Positions 17,371 to 26,682 of a stretch of DNA of 64,000 nt are shown here, in pieces (position 1 is the first letter of the stretch; every line of letters starts with the position of its first letter). The notes under the pieces are model-generated. The model made no database searches and was not told where the DNA came from. It saw only the letters and a program-made list of their open reading frames with translations. The position numbers and the translations under genes are program-made. Source of the DNA: Cryobacterium sp. GrIS_2_6 (lineage in GTDB: Bacteria; Actinomycetota; Actinomycetes; Actinomycetales; Microbacteriaceae); assembly GCF_035984545.1 (NCBI RefSeq), contig NZ_JAXCHP010000001.1, forward strand, positions 3,658,001 through 3,722,000. The letters are read 5' to 3'.

Positions 17371-19357
17371 CTCGATCCTGACCGAATCAGCGGCCGTGGA
17401 CGGCATCGTGCCCTCTGGCAGCCCTGCCCCGTCGCGTGCCTCGGCGTCTACGGACGGAACAGCGCCGGTGTCCGTGGGTAGTCCGGCGCCGGTCGGTACT
17501 CCCGTGCCCTTCACCAGTCCAGCGGCCTCCGGCAGCCCCGCGACGGATTTCAGCGTCGCCCTCCTCGGCGCCTTCGTGAGCCTCGGTATCCGCGACATCG
17601 TCGTGAGCCCCGGTTCCCGCTCGCAGGCGCTCGCCCTGGTCGCCGCGGAACTCGAACGCCTCGGCCTGGTCCGCCTGCATGTGCGCATCGACGAACGCGG
17701 TGCCGGTTTCCTCGCGCTCGGCCTCGCGGTCGAGACCGGCGTGCCCGCCCTCGTGATCTGCACGTCCGGCACTGCCGTCGCCAACCTGCACCCCGCGGTG
17801 CTCGAGGCCCATCACTCCGGGGTGCCCCTCATCGTGCTGACGGCCGATCGCCCCGTCGAACTCCGCGGCATCCGCTCGAACCAGACGACCGTGCAGACCG
17901 GGCTCTTCGGGGTCGCGACCCGGCTCTGCCTCGACGTACCGGCCCCTGGTGCTGCTGCGATTGCTCGTGCCGACGGCGCCCAGGCCGGCTATACCGCCGA
18001 TACCGCCGAGTCCCGTGCCGCGGGGGCCGTCCGTCCTTCCGACGCTGTCCGCGCTGCCGAACTCGCCGCCCGGGCGATGGATGCCGCCACCGGAGGCCGC
18101 TCGCTCGACCCCGGTCCCGTGCAGCTCAACCTCGCCTTCCGGGAGCCCCTTTCCGCCCCCGTGACCCTTGAGCGCTCCGCCGACCCTGCCGCGACGGCGA
18201 CTGAGCCGCCGGTGAGCCACGGCCAGACCGACGGCTCACCCGCTCTCGCGGTGAGCGGTGACGTGACGACGGGTGACCCGGCGGCTTTCGTTGTCGGCGG
18301 GGGGCTGCGCACTGTCGTGGTCGCCGGCACAGGCTCGGGGAGCGCGGCAGAGGCGTTCGCCCGGGCCGGCGGCTGGCCGCTCCTCGCGGAGGTGTCGAGC
18401 AACGCCCGCTTCGGGCCGAATCTCGTGGCCGCCTTCCGTGAGCTGCTGCAGGCCGAGGACTTCGGCGGCAGGGTCGAGCGCGTGATCGTGTTCGGGCATC
18501 CGTCGCTGAGCCGGGAGATTCCGGCCCTCATCCAGCGGGACGACGTCGAGACGATCGTCGTGGCCCCGACCGGCGCCGAGTGGTACAACCCGGGACACCG
18601 GGTGCGTACGTTCGCCCGCACTGCGCGTGTCGGCGCATCCGCTTCGTCCGAGGCGGAAACCCGCGACGGCCGGGCCTGGCTCGGCAGCTGGGTGATGACG
18701 AGTCGGCGCGTTCTCGACGCCGCGACCGAAGACGCGGATGTCCCCTTCGGCGCCCACGGGATGACGCGCGCCGAATTCGCCGCCCTCCGCGCTCCCGTCA
18801 CCCGGAGCATGCTCGTCGACGCCGTCTGGCGGGCCTCCTGGCCGCACGACCGGCTGGTGCTCGGTGCGTCCCGGTTGATCCGCGAGGCGGACCGACGGGT
18901 GCCGGGCAAGAAGATCACCGTGCACTCGAACCGCGGCCTCGCGGGCATCGACGGCACGATCGCGACCGCGACGGGTATCGCGCTCGCGAGCCAGGCGTTC
19001 CAGGCTGACAGCGAGCCGCGCTCGACCGGCACGACCCGCCTGCTCCTCGGCGACCTCGCCCTGTTGCACGACGCGGGATCGATGCTCCTGGTCCCGGGCG
19101 AGGCGCGGGCGCGGCTGCAGGTCATCGTCGGCAACGACGGCGGCGGAACCATTTTCGACGGCCTCGAGGTCGCGGCATCCGCCCCCGACGACCTGATCAG
19201 CAGGGTGCTCTACACGCCGCAGGGTGTCGACCTCTCCGCGCTCGCCGCAGCGTACGGCTGGGAATACGACCGGGCGGCGACCCGCAGCGAGCTCGAGCGG
19301 GCGCTGACCGCGCCGCCGCTCGGACCGAGCCTGCTCGAGGTGCCGCTCACGCGCTAG
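17363..19357 (+). CDS. menD: SEPHCHC synthase with extended N-terminus
   Basis: The 664-residue ThDP enzyme condenses 2-oxoglutarate with isochorismate. The N-terminal catalytic part shows [11 protein letters not shown], the ThDP-activating Glu in [17 protein letters not shown], and [17 protein letters not shown]. The C-terminal ThDP and Mg site is [13 protein letters not shown]. About 50 Ser/Pro/Thr-rich residues precede the usual start of homology, and a second Ala-rich insert follows CLDVPAPG; both make it longer than typical. I choose the ATG at 17363, which overlaps the PLDc_N stop. ppk2 follows after 73 bases. Confidence 0.93.
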   Translation: MPDSILTESAAVDGIVPSGSPAPSRASASTDGTAPVSVGSPAPVGTPVPFTSPAASGSPATDFSVALLGAFVSLGIRDIVVSPGSRSQALALVAAELERLGLVRLHVRIDERGAGFLALGLAVETGVPALVICTSGTAVANLHPAVLEAHHSGVPLIVLTADRPVELRGIRSNQTTVQTGLFGVATRLCLDVPAPGAAAIARADGAQAGYTADTAESRAAGAVRPSDAVRAAELAARAMDAATGGRSLDPGPVQLNLAFREPLSAPVTLERSADPAATATEPPVSHGQTDGSPALAVSGDVTTGDPAAFVVGGGLRTVVVAGTGSGSAAEAFARAGGWPLLAEVSSNARFGPNLVAAFRELLQAEDFGGRVERVIVFGHPSLSREIPALIQRDDVETIVVAPTGAEWYNPGHRVRTFARTARVGASASSEAETRDGRAWLGSWVMTSRRVLDAATEDADVPFGAHGMTRAEFAALRAPVTRSMLVDAVWRASWPHDRLVLGASRLIREADRRVPGKKITVHSNRGLAGIDGTIATATGIALASQAFQADSEPRSTGTTRLLLGDLALLHDAGSMLLVPGEARARLQVIVGNDGGGTIFDGLEVAASAPDDLISRVLYTPQGVDLSALAAAYGWEYDRAATRSELERALTAPPLGPSLLEVPLTR

Positions 19358-19430
19358 ATTTTCTGCGGGGCCCCGCGCGGGTCCGGGTGGAGAGTGTCTG
19401 TTTCCTGCAGTTTCCGACGAAGGGTGCATC

Positions 19431-20306
19431 ATGAGCGGACTCAACCGAAAGTTCTGGGATTCCGACCCGATCGAGAAGCTCCGCGTCGGCCCCGGATTCC
19501 GACTCGCCTCCGTCGACCCCGACGCGACGCCCGGCTTCGACGGGGTCGTGAAGAAGAAGGCCGACGAGGCGCTCGCCTCGGGCGTGGGTCTGCTCGATTC
19601 GCTTCAGGAGAAGCTCTACGCCAATAGCCGGGCTTCCGCCGACGACGGCGGTGGTCGCAAGGTACTCCTCGTGCTGCAGGCCATGGACACCGCGGGCAAG
19701 GGCGGCATCGTGCGGCACGTCGTCGGGTCCGTCGACCCCCAGGGTGTGCGCCTCACCGCGTTCAAGGCACCGACAGCGGAAGAACGCGCGCACGACTTCC
19801 TCTGGCGGGTGCGGAGCCGCGTGCCGGGACGGGGCCTGATCGGGGTCTTCGACCGCTCGCACTACGAGGATGTGCTGATCGCGCGCGTCCACGAGCTCGC
19901 CCCCGCCGAGGAGATCGAGGCCAGGTACGGGCAGATCCGCCGGTTCGAGCAGGACCTCGTCGACGACGGAACCACGATCGTCAAGGTCATGCTGCAGATC
20001 AGCTCGGCCGACCAGAAGGAGCGGCTGCTCGAGCGCCTCGAGCGCCCGGACAAGCACTGGAAGTACAACCCGGGCGACGTCGACGAGCGGATGCGCTGGG
20101 CCGACTACCAGACGGCATACCAGCTCGCCCTCGAACGCACCTCGACACCCGACGCGCCGTGGTTCGTCGTTCCCGCGGGCAAGAAGTGGTACGCGCGCCT
20201 CGCCGTGCAGCACCTGCTGATCGACGCCCTCGAGCGTCTGAACCTCGACTGGCCGCCCGCTTCCTTCGACGTCGCCGCCGAAAAGCTGCGCCTCGCCGCC
20301 ACCTGA
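19431..20306 (+). CDS. Polyphosphate kinase 2 family protein
   Basis: The 291-residue P-loop enzyme has Walker A AMDTAGKGG at residues 84-92 and Walker B FDRSHYEDVL near residue 140, with the lid sequence DKHWKYNPGDVDER. These are the marks of PPK2-type polyphosphate:nucleotide phosphotransferases, which use polyphosphate to phosphorylate ADP, GDP or AMP. Single-domain length suggests class I or III, not settled here. GAAGGG precedes the ATG by 6 bases. It is convergent with menF across a perfect 28-bp hairpin. Confidence 0.9.
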   Translation: MSGLNRKFWDSDPIEKLRVGPGFRLASVDPDATPGFDGVVKKKADEALASGVGLLDSLQEKLYANSRASADDGGGRKVLLVLQAMDTAGKGGIVRHVVGSVDPQGVRLTAFKAPTAEERAHDFLWRVRSRVPGRGLIGVFDRSHYEDVLIARVHELAPAEEIEARYGQIRRFEQDLVDDGTTIVKVMLQISSADQKERLLERLERPDKHWKYNPGDVDERMRWADYQTAYQLALERTSTPDAPWFVVPAGKKWYARLAVQHLLIDALERLNLDWPPASFDVAAEKLRLAAT

Positions 20307-20332
20307 CCCGCGCCTCACCCCCCCTGCAGCCT

Positions 20333-20395
20333 CCGCGAAAGCGGGTGAATCGTCGGTTTGCCGCGTTCAAACCGACGATTCACCCGCTTTCGCGG
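20333..20395. repeat. Perfect 28-bp inverted repeat, 7-base loop
   Basis: The left arm at 20333-20360 (starts CCGCGAAAGCGGGTGAATCG) and right arm at 20368-20395 are exact complements around CCGCGTT. It lies between the convergent ppk2 and menF genes, 27 bases after the ppk2 stop. A terminator role is plausible, but the stem is longer than usual and has no T-run. Confidence 0.9.
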
Positions 20396-20440
20396 GAGGG
20401 GGAGGGGCTCTGGGGGGAGGGGCTGGGGCCGGGGCGGGAG

Positions 20441-21673
20441 CTAGCCGAAGGCCTCGACGATGGGACGGAACTTCATCCGGGTCTCGGCGAGCTCGCGGTC
20501 GGGCTCTGAACCGAGCACGATGCCGCAGCCGGCGTATGCAGTGACGTCGCCGCCGGGAGTCACCTGGGCGCAGCGCAGCGCGATCGCCCATTCGCCGTCG
20601 CCGTCCGCGCCGACCCAGCCGACCGGCCCGGCATACCGGCCGCGGTCGAAGGGCTCGAGCTCGCGGATGAGCGCAAGCGCTGCCTGCGTCGGCGTTCCCG
20701 CGACCGCCGCCGTCGGGTGCATGGCGGCGATGAGGTCGAGGGAGGTCGATCCGTCGGAGAGGGTTCCCTCGACATCCGTCGCGAGATGCCACAGGTTCGG
20801 GAGCTTGACCGTGAACGGCAGCTCGCTCGTGAGCAGGTGCGAGGTATGCGGGCGCAGTGAGGCGAGCACGCTCTGCACCGCGAAGGCATGTTCGTCGCCG
20901 TCCTTCGCGCTTGTCGCGAGCGCGGCGGCGGCCTCGAGGTCCGCTGCGGCGTCGGCGCCGCGCGAGACGGTCCCGGCGAGCACCCGGGCGTTGACTTCGC
21001 CGTGGTCGGCGCGGATCAGGGTTTCGGGGCTCGACCCGACGAGTCCGTCGACGGCGTAGGTCCAGCAGTCCGGGTAGCCGAGGGCGAGTTCGCTGATCGT
21101 GCGGCGCAGGTCCGACTTCGCCGGAAGGTGGCCGCGGAGGTCGCGGGCGAGCACGACCTTGTTCACCTCCCCGGCGGTGAGACGCACGACCGCCTCATCG
21201 ACGGCCGCCTTATAGGCCTCGGGCCGCAGCGTGCCCGAGAGAAGCGAGATCCGGTACTCCGTGCCCAGCGGATGCAGCGCAACCGGAATTTCCGGAGGGG
21301 TGCCGCCGGTCGGCCAGATCCTGGTGACCCAGCAGAGACCGTCCTCACGTCCGACGATGACCTCCGGAACGAGCAGCACGCTCGTCTCGGCGGATTCATC
21401 GTCAAAGGCGAAGGTTCCGAACGCCAGCAGGCCGGTGCCCGTTCGCGCGAGCGGATCGGTCACCGTCGCAGCGGCGACGACGTCCCGCCACGCGCTCGCG
21501 GCATCCGTCATGCGGGTCTGGCCCGAGAATTCGAGCCGCAGCGCCGAGCCGAGGCCGGCGAGGCCCTGGTTGCGGCGCATCCAGAGCAGCGGCTTCTGGG
21601 CGTCGAGGAGAAGGACCAGTTGTCGAATGTCGGCAATGGGAGTGGTTTCAACCGTTAGGGCCTGCACATTCAC
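20441..21673 (-). CDS. menF: Isochorismate synthase
   Basis: The 410-residue chorismate-binding enzyme turns chorismate into isochorismate, the entry step to menaquinone. The C-terminal catalytic domain holds NKVVLARDL, SSPETLIR, the stretch HLATDVEGTL, and MHPTAAVAGTPTQAAL. The final AGCGIVLGSEPDRELAETRMKF carries conserved acidic residues for Mg. It is encoded opposite to the other men genes beside it. The GTG start at 21673 is 6 bases after TAGGCT on the minus strand and is divergent from menG. Confidence 0.94.
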   Translation of the reverse strand: MNVQALTVETTPIADIRQLVLLLDAQKPLLWMRRNQGLAGLGSALRLEFSGQTRMTDAASAWRDVVAAATVTDPLARTGTGLLAFGTFAFDDESAETSVLLVPEVIVGREDGLCWVTRIWPTGGTPPEIPVALHPLGTEYRISLLSGTLRPEAYKAAVDEAVVRLTAGEVNKVVLARDLRGHLPAKSDLRRTISELALGYPDCWTYAVDGLVGSSPETLIRADHGEVNARVLAGTVSRGADAAADLEAAAALATSAKDGDEHAFAVQSVLASLRPHTSHLLTSELPFTVKLPNLWHLATDVEGTLSDGSTSLDLIAAMHPTAAVAGTPTQAALALIRELEPFDRGRYAGPVGWVGADGDGEWAIALRCAQVTPGGDVTAYAGCGIVLGSEPDRELAETRMKFRPIVEAFG

Positions 21674-21679
21674 GTGCCC

Positions 21680-21685
21680 AGCCTA
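21680..21685 (-). promoter_or_regulatory. -10 box TAGGCT of menF, leaderless start
   Basis: On the minus strand TAGGCT is followed by GGGCAC and the GTG at 21673. Confidence 0.6.
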
Positions 21686-21768
21686 TGCCAGCCGCCACGA
21701 CGACCGGCTTCCCGGACGCCAGAATGCCGCTATCACCGGCTTCGCAGGATCACCGGGGAACGGCAACC

Positions 21769-21774
21769 TAGACT
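21769..21774 (+). promoter_or_regulatory. -10 box TAGACT of menG, leaderless start
   Basis: TAGACT, then GTTGGA, then the GTG at 21781. Confidence 0.6.
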
Positions 21775-21780
21775 GTTGGA

Positions 21781-22506
21781 GTGAACAGAGCAGACCTCAG
21801 TAAGCAGCCGGAGCAGGTCGCGGCCATGTTCGATCAGGTGTCGACGCATTACGACCGCACGAACGCGGTGCTCTCGGTCGGAAACGCCGCCTTGTGGCGG
21901 CTCCAGGCGACCCGCGCCGTCAACCCCCAGGCCGGCGAGCGCATCCTCGACATCGCCGCGGGCACCGGCACCTCGAGCGTCGCGCTGACCCACACCGGCG
22001 CTCACGTCGTCGCCGCCGACTTCTCCGCCGGGATGATCCAGGTCGGCCGGGAACGCCAGGCCGGAAACCCGCTCGTCGAGTTCGTCCAGGCCGATGCCAC
22101 GGCGCTGCCCTTCGCCGACGACGAATTCGACGCCGTCACGATCTCCTTCGGCCTCCGCAACGTCGTGGAACCACGCAAGGCGCTCGCCGAGTTCTTCCGC
22201 GTCACCAAGCCCGGCGGCAGGGTCGTCATCTGCGAGTTCTCCACCCCGCCGAACCCGGTCATCCGCAGCGCTTATTTCGCCTACCTCAACCAGGTGATGC
22301 CCCGGGTCGTCAAGCTCGCCTCCTCGAACGCCGAGGCGTACGACTATCTCGGCGAATCGATCGCCGCGTGGCCGACCCAGCCCGTGCTGAGCGGATGGCT
22401 CCGCGAAGCCGGGTACGAGTCCGTCGCCTACAAGAACCTCACCCTCGGAATCGTGGCACTGCACCGCGGTGTCAAGGCCGCCCCTGCGGCAGTCCCCGCC
22501 GACTGA
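21781..22506 (+). CDS. menG: Demethylmenaquinone methyltransferase
   Basis: The 241-residue class I SAM methyltransferase performs the last step of menaquinone synthesis. The SAM-binding glycine motif is ILDIAAGTGTSS near residue 58, followed by QADATALPFADDEFDAVTISFGLRNV, which is the UbiE/MenG signature. The C-terminal GYESVAYKNLTLGIVALHRG is also typical. GTG start by leaderless spacing. The polyprenyl diphosphate synthase gene follows after 31 bases with its own -10 box. Confidence 0.95.
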   Translation: MNRADLSKQPEQVAAMFDQVSTHYDRTNAVLSVGNAALWRLQATRAVNPQAGERILDIAAGTGTSSVALTHTGAHVVAADFSAGMIQVGRERQAGNPLVEFVQADATALPFADDEFDAVTISFGLRNVVEPRKALAEFFRVTKPGGRVVICEFSTPPNPVIRSAYFAYLNQVMPRVVKLASSNAEAYDYLGESIAAWPTQPVLSGWLREAGYESVAYKNLTLGIVALHRGVKAAPAAVPAD

Positions 22507-22525
22507 AACTCCCCCACCCAATGGA

Positions 22526-22531
22526 TAGGCT
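22526..22531 (+). promoter_or_regulatory. -10 box TAGGCT, leaderless start of the prenyl synthase gene
   Basis: TAGGCT, then GTCAGA, then the GTG at 22538. Confidence 0.6.
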
Positions 22532-22537
22532 GTCAGA

Positions 22538-23608
22538 GTGAAACCGAGTCTTCCCCTGTTCCGGCGCGGCTCCTCCGTGACGAGCCAGATCGGCCTCAGC
22601 GATCGAATTTTCTCGACAGCGGATGACCGGGGCCTGGCCGCCGGAATCGACGCCGGTCTCGAGCGGGTCGAGGCGAGCCTCTTCGCCGAGATCGTCTTCG
22701 CCGACGAGATCGCAAGCGTCACGACACGGTACCTGCTCGAAGCCGGCGGCAAGCGGGTTCGCCCGATGCTTGCCCTCCTCACCGCCCACCTCGGCAGCGG
22801 CGGGATCACCGACGTCGTGACCGCGTCGACGGCCATCGAGATCACCCACCTTGCCTCGCTCTACCACGACGACGTCATGGACGACTCCGGCCAGCGCCGC
22901 GGCGTCCCGAGCGCCCAGACGGTCTGGGGAAACTCGATCGCGATCCTCACAGGCGACCTATTGTTCGCCAGGGCGAGCCAGCTGATGGCCAAGCTCGGCG
23001 AGCGGGCCATCCGCCTGCAGGCCGATACCTTCGAACGCCTCGTCATGGGGCAGCTGCACGAGACCGTCGGCCCGCACGCGGGCGACGACCCGATCGAGCA
23101 CTACATCTCGGTGCTCGCGGACAAAACCGGTTCGCTCATCGCGGCAGCGGCTCAGGCCGGCATCATCTTCTCGGATGCGCCCGACGAATTCGAACAGCCG
23201 CTCGTGAGCTTCGGCGAGAAGATCGGCGTCGCGTTCCAGCTCATCGACGACGTTCTTGACCTGTCCTCGCAACCCGAGGCGACCGGGAAGGTGCCAGGTA
23301 CCGATCTGCGTGCCGGGGTCGCCACCCTGCCCCTGCTCAGGCTCCGCGAGCGCGCCGCCGACGAGCCGGCATCCGCAGCCCTGCTCGAGCGGCTCGAGCG
23401 GGACGTCATGAGCAGCCAAGGCACCCGGTCGGAGGCGGCCGACTCCGCAATTTCCGCGCTGCGCGACCACGAGGTGACCGCGCAGACCCTGTCAGAGGCC
23501 CACGGCTGGGCACACGACGCCGTTGCTTCCCTCGCTCCCCTGCCCGACGGGTCCGTCAAGAAGGCGCTGACCCGATTCGCCGACACGATCGTCGAGCGTT
23601 CAAGTTAG
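22538..23608 (+). CDS. Long-chain polyprenyl diphosphate synthase
   Basis: The 356-residue isoprenyl synthase has the first aspartate-rich motif DDVMD at residues 111-115 (in LYHDDVMDDSGQRRG) and the second in LIDDVLDLSS. GGKRVRPML and the GQLHE stretch also fit. Placement next to menG and menF indicates it makes the menaquinone side chain, probably of seven to ten isoprene units; chain length cannot be set from sequence here. fprA follows after 10 bases. Confidence 0.92.
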   Translation: MKPSLPLFRRGSSVTSQIGLSDRIFSTADDRGLAAGIDAGLERVEASLFAEIVFADEIASVTTRYLLEAGGKRVRPMLALLTAHLGSGGITDVVTASTAIEITHLASLYHDDVMDDSGQRRGVPSAQTVWGNSIAILTGDLLFARASQLMAKLGERAIRLQADTFERLVMGQLHETVGPHAGDDPIEHYISVLADKTGSLIAAAAQAGIIFSDAPDEFEQPLVSFGEKIGVAFQLIDDVLDLSSQPEATGKVPGTDLRAGVATLPLLRLRERAADEPASAALLERLERDVMSSQGTRSEAADSAISALRDHEVTAQTLSEAHGWAHDAVASLAPLPDGSVKKALTRFADTIVERSS

Positions 23609-23618
23609 AAAGGTCGTC

Positions 23619-25076
23619 ATGACCGAGAAGCGCCCCACCGACCAGCAACCCGCGAAGCTGCGCCTGGCGATCGTCGGGGCAGGGCCAGCCGGCATCTACG
23701 CCGCGGACATCCTGCTCAAGGCGGAACGCAACTTCGAGGTCTCGATCGACCTGTTCGACCACCTCCCCGCGCCGTACGGGCTCGTACGCTACGGCGTCGC
23801 GCCGGACCACCCCCGGATTAAGGGCATCATCACCGCGCTGCGCGACGTGCTCGACCGCGGCGACATCCGCATCTTCGGCAATGTGCGCTTCGGGGTCGAC
23901 ATCACGCTCGACGACCTCAGGAAGCACTACAACGCGGTCATCTTCGCGACCGGCGCCGTGCGCGACGCCGACCTCAGGATCCCCGGCATCGACCTCGTCG
24001 GCTCCTACGGCGCCGCCAAGTTCGTGAGCTGGTTCGACGGTCACCCCGACTACCCGCGCATCTGGCCGCTCGAGGCGAAGCAGGTCGCCGTGATCGGCAA
24101 CGGAAACGTGGCCCTCGACGTGGCGCGCATCCTCGCCAAGCACGCGGACGACCTGCTGCCCACCGAGATCCCGGCGAACGTCTACGACGGGCTCAAGGCC
24201 TCACCCGTCACCGACGTGCACATCTTCGGGCGCCGCGGACCGACATCCGTGAAGTTCACGCCCCTCGAACTGCGTGAGCTCGGCGAACTGCCCGACGTCG
24301 ACATCGTCGTCTACGACGAGGACTTCGACTACGACGACGCCGCGCGCGCCGCCGTTGCGAGCAACAAGCAGGTGTTCGTCATCGACAAGGTGCTTGGCAA
24401 ATGGCGCGAACGCGCCCACAAGCTCGCCGAGGATCCGCAGGCGGGCGCGAGCCGCCGGCTGCACCTGCACTTCTTCGCCAAGCCCCTCGAACTGATCGAT
24501 GACGGCACCGGCCGGGTCGGCGGCATCCGCTACGAACGCACCGCGCCGGACGGCCAGGGCGGAGTTGTGGGCACGGGGGAGATCCGCGAGCTGCCGGTGC
24601 AGGCCGTGTACCGCGCGGTCGGGTACTTCGGCTCGCCGCTGCCCGGGGTGCCGTTCGACAAGAAGCACGGCGTGATCCCGAACCGCGAGGGGCAGGTGCT
24701 CTCCAAGGGCGACCCGTCGTCGGGTGCGGGCAGCGCCAACCAGCAGCTCTACGGCGTGTACGCGACCGGGTGGATCAAGCGCGGGCCGGTCGGCCTGATC
24801 GGGCACACCAAGTCCGACGCGATGGAGACCGTGCGGCACCTGATCAACGATCTCGGCAACTGGTGGCGGCCGGAATCCCCGTCGGAGGAGAGCATCGTCG
24901 CGCTCCTCGAGGAACGCGGCGTCGAGTACACGAACCTCGACGGCTGGCACCGCCTCGACCAGCACGAGCAAGCGCTCGGCGGGGCCGAGGGCCGGGTGCG
25001 GATCAAGCTCGTGCCCCGCGACGAGATGGTCGCCATCTCCCGAGCCTCAGCCCCCGCAGCTCCGGTCGCCGTTTAG
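23619..25076 (+). CDS. fprA: Ferredoxin/adrenodoxin-type NADP+ reductase
   Basis: The 485-residue flavoprotein has an FAD Rossmann motif (VGAGPAGIYAAD, residues 19-30), PAPYGLVRYGVAPDHPRIKG, and an NADPH motif (VIGNGNVALDVARIL). The late YATGWIKRGPVGLIGHTKSDA fits the adrenodoxin-reductase-like FprA of mycobacteria. It should move electrons between NADPH and ferredoxins. AGAAAGG lies 6 bases before the ATG. It is the last gene of the run; a family 2 palindromic repeat begins directly after the stop. Confidence 0.94.
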   Translation: MTEKRPTDQQPAKLRLAIVGAGPAGIYAADILLKAERNFEVSIDLFDHLPAPYGLVRYGVAPDHPRIKGIITALRDVLDRGDIRIFGNVRFGVDITLDDLRKHYNAVIFATGAVRDADLRIPGIDLVGSYGAAKFVSWFDGHPDYPRIWPLEAKQVAVIGNGNVALDVARILAKHADDLLPTEIPANVYDGLKASPVTDVHIFGRRGPTSVKFTPLELRELGELPDVDIVVYDEDFDYDDAARAAVASNKQVFVIDKVLGKWRERAHKLAEDPQAGASRRLHLHFFAKPLELIDDGTGRVGGIRYERTAPDGQGGVVGTGEIRELPVQAVYRAVGYFGSPLPGVPFDKKHGVIPNREGQVLSKGDPSSGAGSANQQLYGVYATGWIKRGPVGLIGHTKSDAMETVRHLINDLGNWWRPESPSEESIVALLEERGVEYTNLDGWHRLDQHEQALGGAEGRVRIKLVPRDEMVAISRASAPAAPVAV

Positions 25077-25172
25077 CCCCGAACCAATTCGACGGAGTTT
25101 TTACCGAAAACGCACGTGGGAAGCCGGGTAAACCGGTTCAGAACCCAAAAACTCCGTCGAATTCGTCAGGGG
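25077..25172. repeat. Palindromic repeat, family 2 copy 2
   Basis: Left arm CCAATTCGACGGAGTTTTT (25084-25102) pairs with AAAAACTCCGTCGAATT (25147-25163). The inner block AAGCCGGGTAAACCGGTTCA is shared with 9269-9357. It fills the gap between the convergent fprA and aminotransferase genes. The T-run after the left arm means transcripts from either side meet a hairpin with uridines inside it, so a bidirectional terminator is plausible. Confidence 0.88.
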
Positions 25173-25179
25173 CAAGCGC

Positions 25180-26535
25180 TCAGGAGGCGAGGAGTTCCCG
25201 CACCGCCTCGTCGAACACGGCGAGGTGGGCGTCGACGTCCGCAGCCGTGGTGTCCGGGCTCATCAGCGCCATGTTGTGGAACGGCGTCAAGAGGATGCCC
25301 CGGTTGACCAGGTAGAGATGCAGGAAATCCTCGAGCTCGGCATCCGCTGCCGCGTTCGACTCGGTTCCGGTGCGCGGGTACGGCTTCGCGAAGCGGTACT
25401 CGGCGCGGGCGCCGAGCTGGTTGATCGACCACGGCAGGTCGTTCTCGTCGAGGATGCGCTGGATGCCCGCGGTGTACCTGCCCGCGGTCTCGAGCATGCC
25501 CTCGAAGGCGGCTTCGGTGAGCACGTGCTCGAGGGTCGCCCGCATCGCGGCGACGGAGAGCGGGCTGCCGGCGAGGGTGCCGCCGACGCCGCCCATGTCC
25601 ACGAGGTCGAGGTCGGTGCGGGAGAGGGCCCGGTCGGCGAGCTCGGCCGAGAGCCCGTACGCGCCGCTCGGCACGCCGCCGCCGATGGCCTTGCCGATCA
25701 CGACGATGTCGGGGTCGAGGTCCCAGGCCGCCGTCGCCCCGCCGGGTCCCGCGGAGAAGGTGTGCGTCTCGTCGATGATGAGGAGCGCGCCGTACTGGCG
25801 GGTGAGCGCCCGGACGCCCTCATGGTAACCGGGGTCCGGCAGCACGATGCCGATATTGGTCAGGGCCGGTTCGATCAGCACGGCGGCGACGTCGCCGTGC
25901 CGCAACTGTTCCTCGAGGCCATCGAGGTCGTTGAACTCGGCCACCCGGCTCGTCTCGGTCACGTCGACGGGCGCGCCGACGTTGCCCGGTCGGTTCATGC
26001 CCTCGCCATCGGGCCCCACCACGATCAGGGACTCGTCGACGCTGCCGTGGTAGCAGTAGCTGTGGAAGAGGATCTTCGACCGGTCGGTCAGCGCCCGCAC
26101 GAGGCGGATCGCCCACCGGTTCGCGTCCGTCGCGGTGAGCGCGAAGCTCCACCGGTCGACGCCGAAGCGACGGGTCAGCTCCGCGCCGACCCACTCGGCG
26201 TCCTCGGTCGGCAGCATGGTGGTGAGGCCGCCCTGCTCGAAGATTCGCCGCCCGATCGCGTCGACGACCGCCGCAGGCGAGTGCCCGGCCATCGCGCCGG
26301 TGTCGCCGAGGGCGAAGTCGAGGTACTCGTGGCCGTCGATGTCGGTCAGCCGGTTGCCGCGGGCGGATGCGAAGTAGAGAGGGAACCCGCCGGCCTTCTT
26401 GTTCATCCAGGTCATCGGGACCTTGCCGAACAGGTGCGTCGCATTCTCGTATGCCGCGGCCGAGCGCGGGTTCCGCTCCGCGAACACCGCCAGCTCACGC
26501 GCATGCAGGTCGGCTAACCGGGCTCGATCGATCAT
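25180..26535 (-). CDS. Class III aminotransferase (glutamate-1-semialdehyde aminomutase-like)
   Basis: The 451-residue PLP enzyme has the cofactor Asp in LLIIDETHTF and the Schiff-base lysine in DIVVIGKAIGGG. GDTGAMAGHSP and SYCYHGSVDESL also match this fold. The SAM/aminomutase-like architecture does not fix the substrate, and no haem genes are adjacent. I start at the ATG at 26535, preceded by AAGGAG at 7 bases, rather than the upstream in-frame codon at 26607. It is convergent with fprA. Confidence 0.88.
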   Translation of the reverse strand: MIDRARLADLHARELAVFAERNPRSAAAYENATHLFGKVPMTWMNKKAGGFPLYFASARGNRLTDIDGHEYLDFALGDTGAMAGHSPAAVVDAIGRRIFEQGGLTTMLPTEDAEWVGAELTRRFGVDRWSFALTATDANRWAIRLVRALTDRSKILFHSYCYHGSVDESLIVVGPDGEGMNRPGNVGAPVDVTETSRVAEFNDLDGLEEQLRHGDVAAVLIEPALTNIGIVLPDPGYHEGVRALTRQYGALLIIDETHTFSAGPGGATAAWDLDPDIVVIGKAIGGGVPSGAYGLSAELADRALSRTDLDLVDMGGVGGTLAGSPLSVAAMRATLEHVLTEAAFEGMLETAGRYTAGIQRILDENDLPWSINQLGARAEYRFAKPYPRTGTESNAAADAELEDFLHLYLVNRGILLTPFHNMALMSPDTTAADVDAHLAVFDEAVRELLAS

Positions 26536-26682
26536 GACGCTCCTTCGCGTGGCGGTAATGTGATGCGAGCCTAGCGCCGCTGCGGCAACTGTTCCCAAAA
26601 CGGACACCTGTGGCCCGTGGAACAGGCGCGAATGTCGGCATCGGCAACAGTTGCGGCATCCGTTGATGCAAGGAGCGGATGC

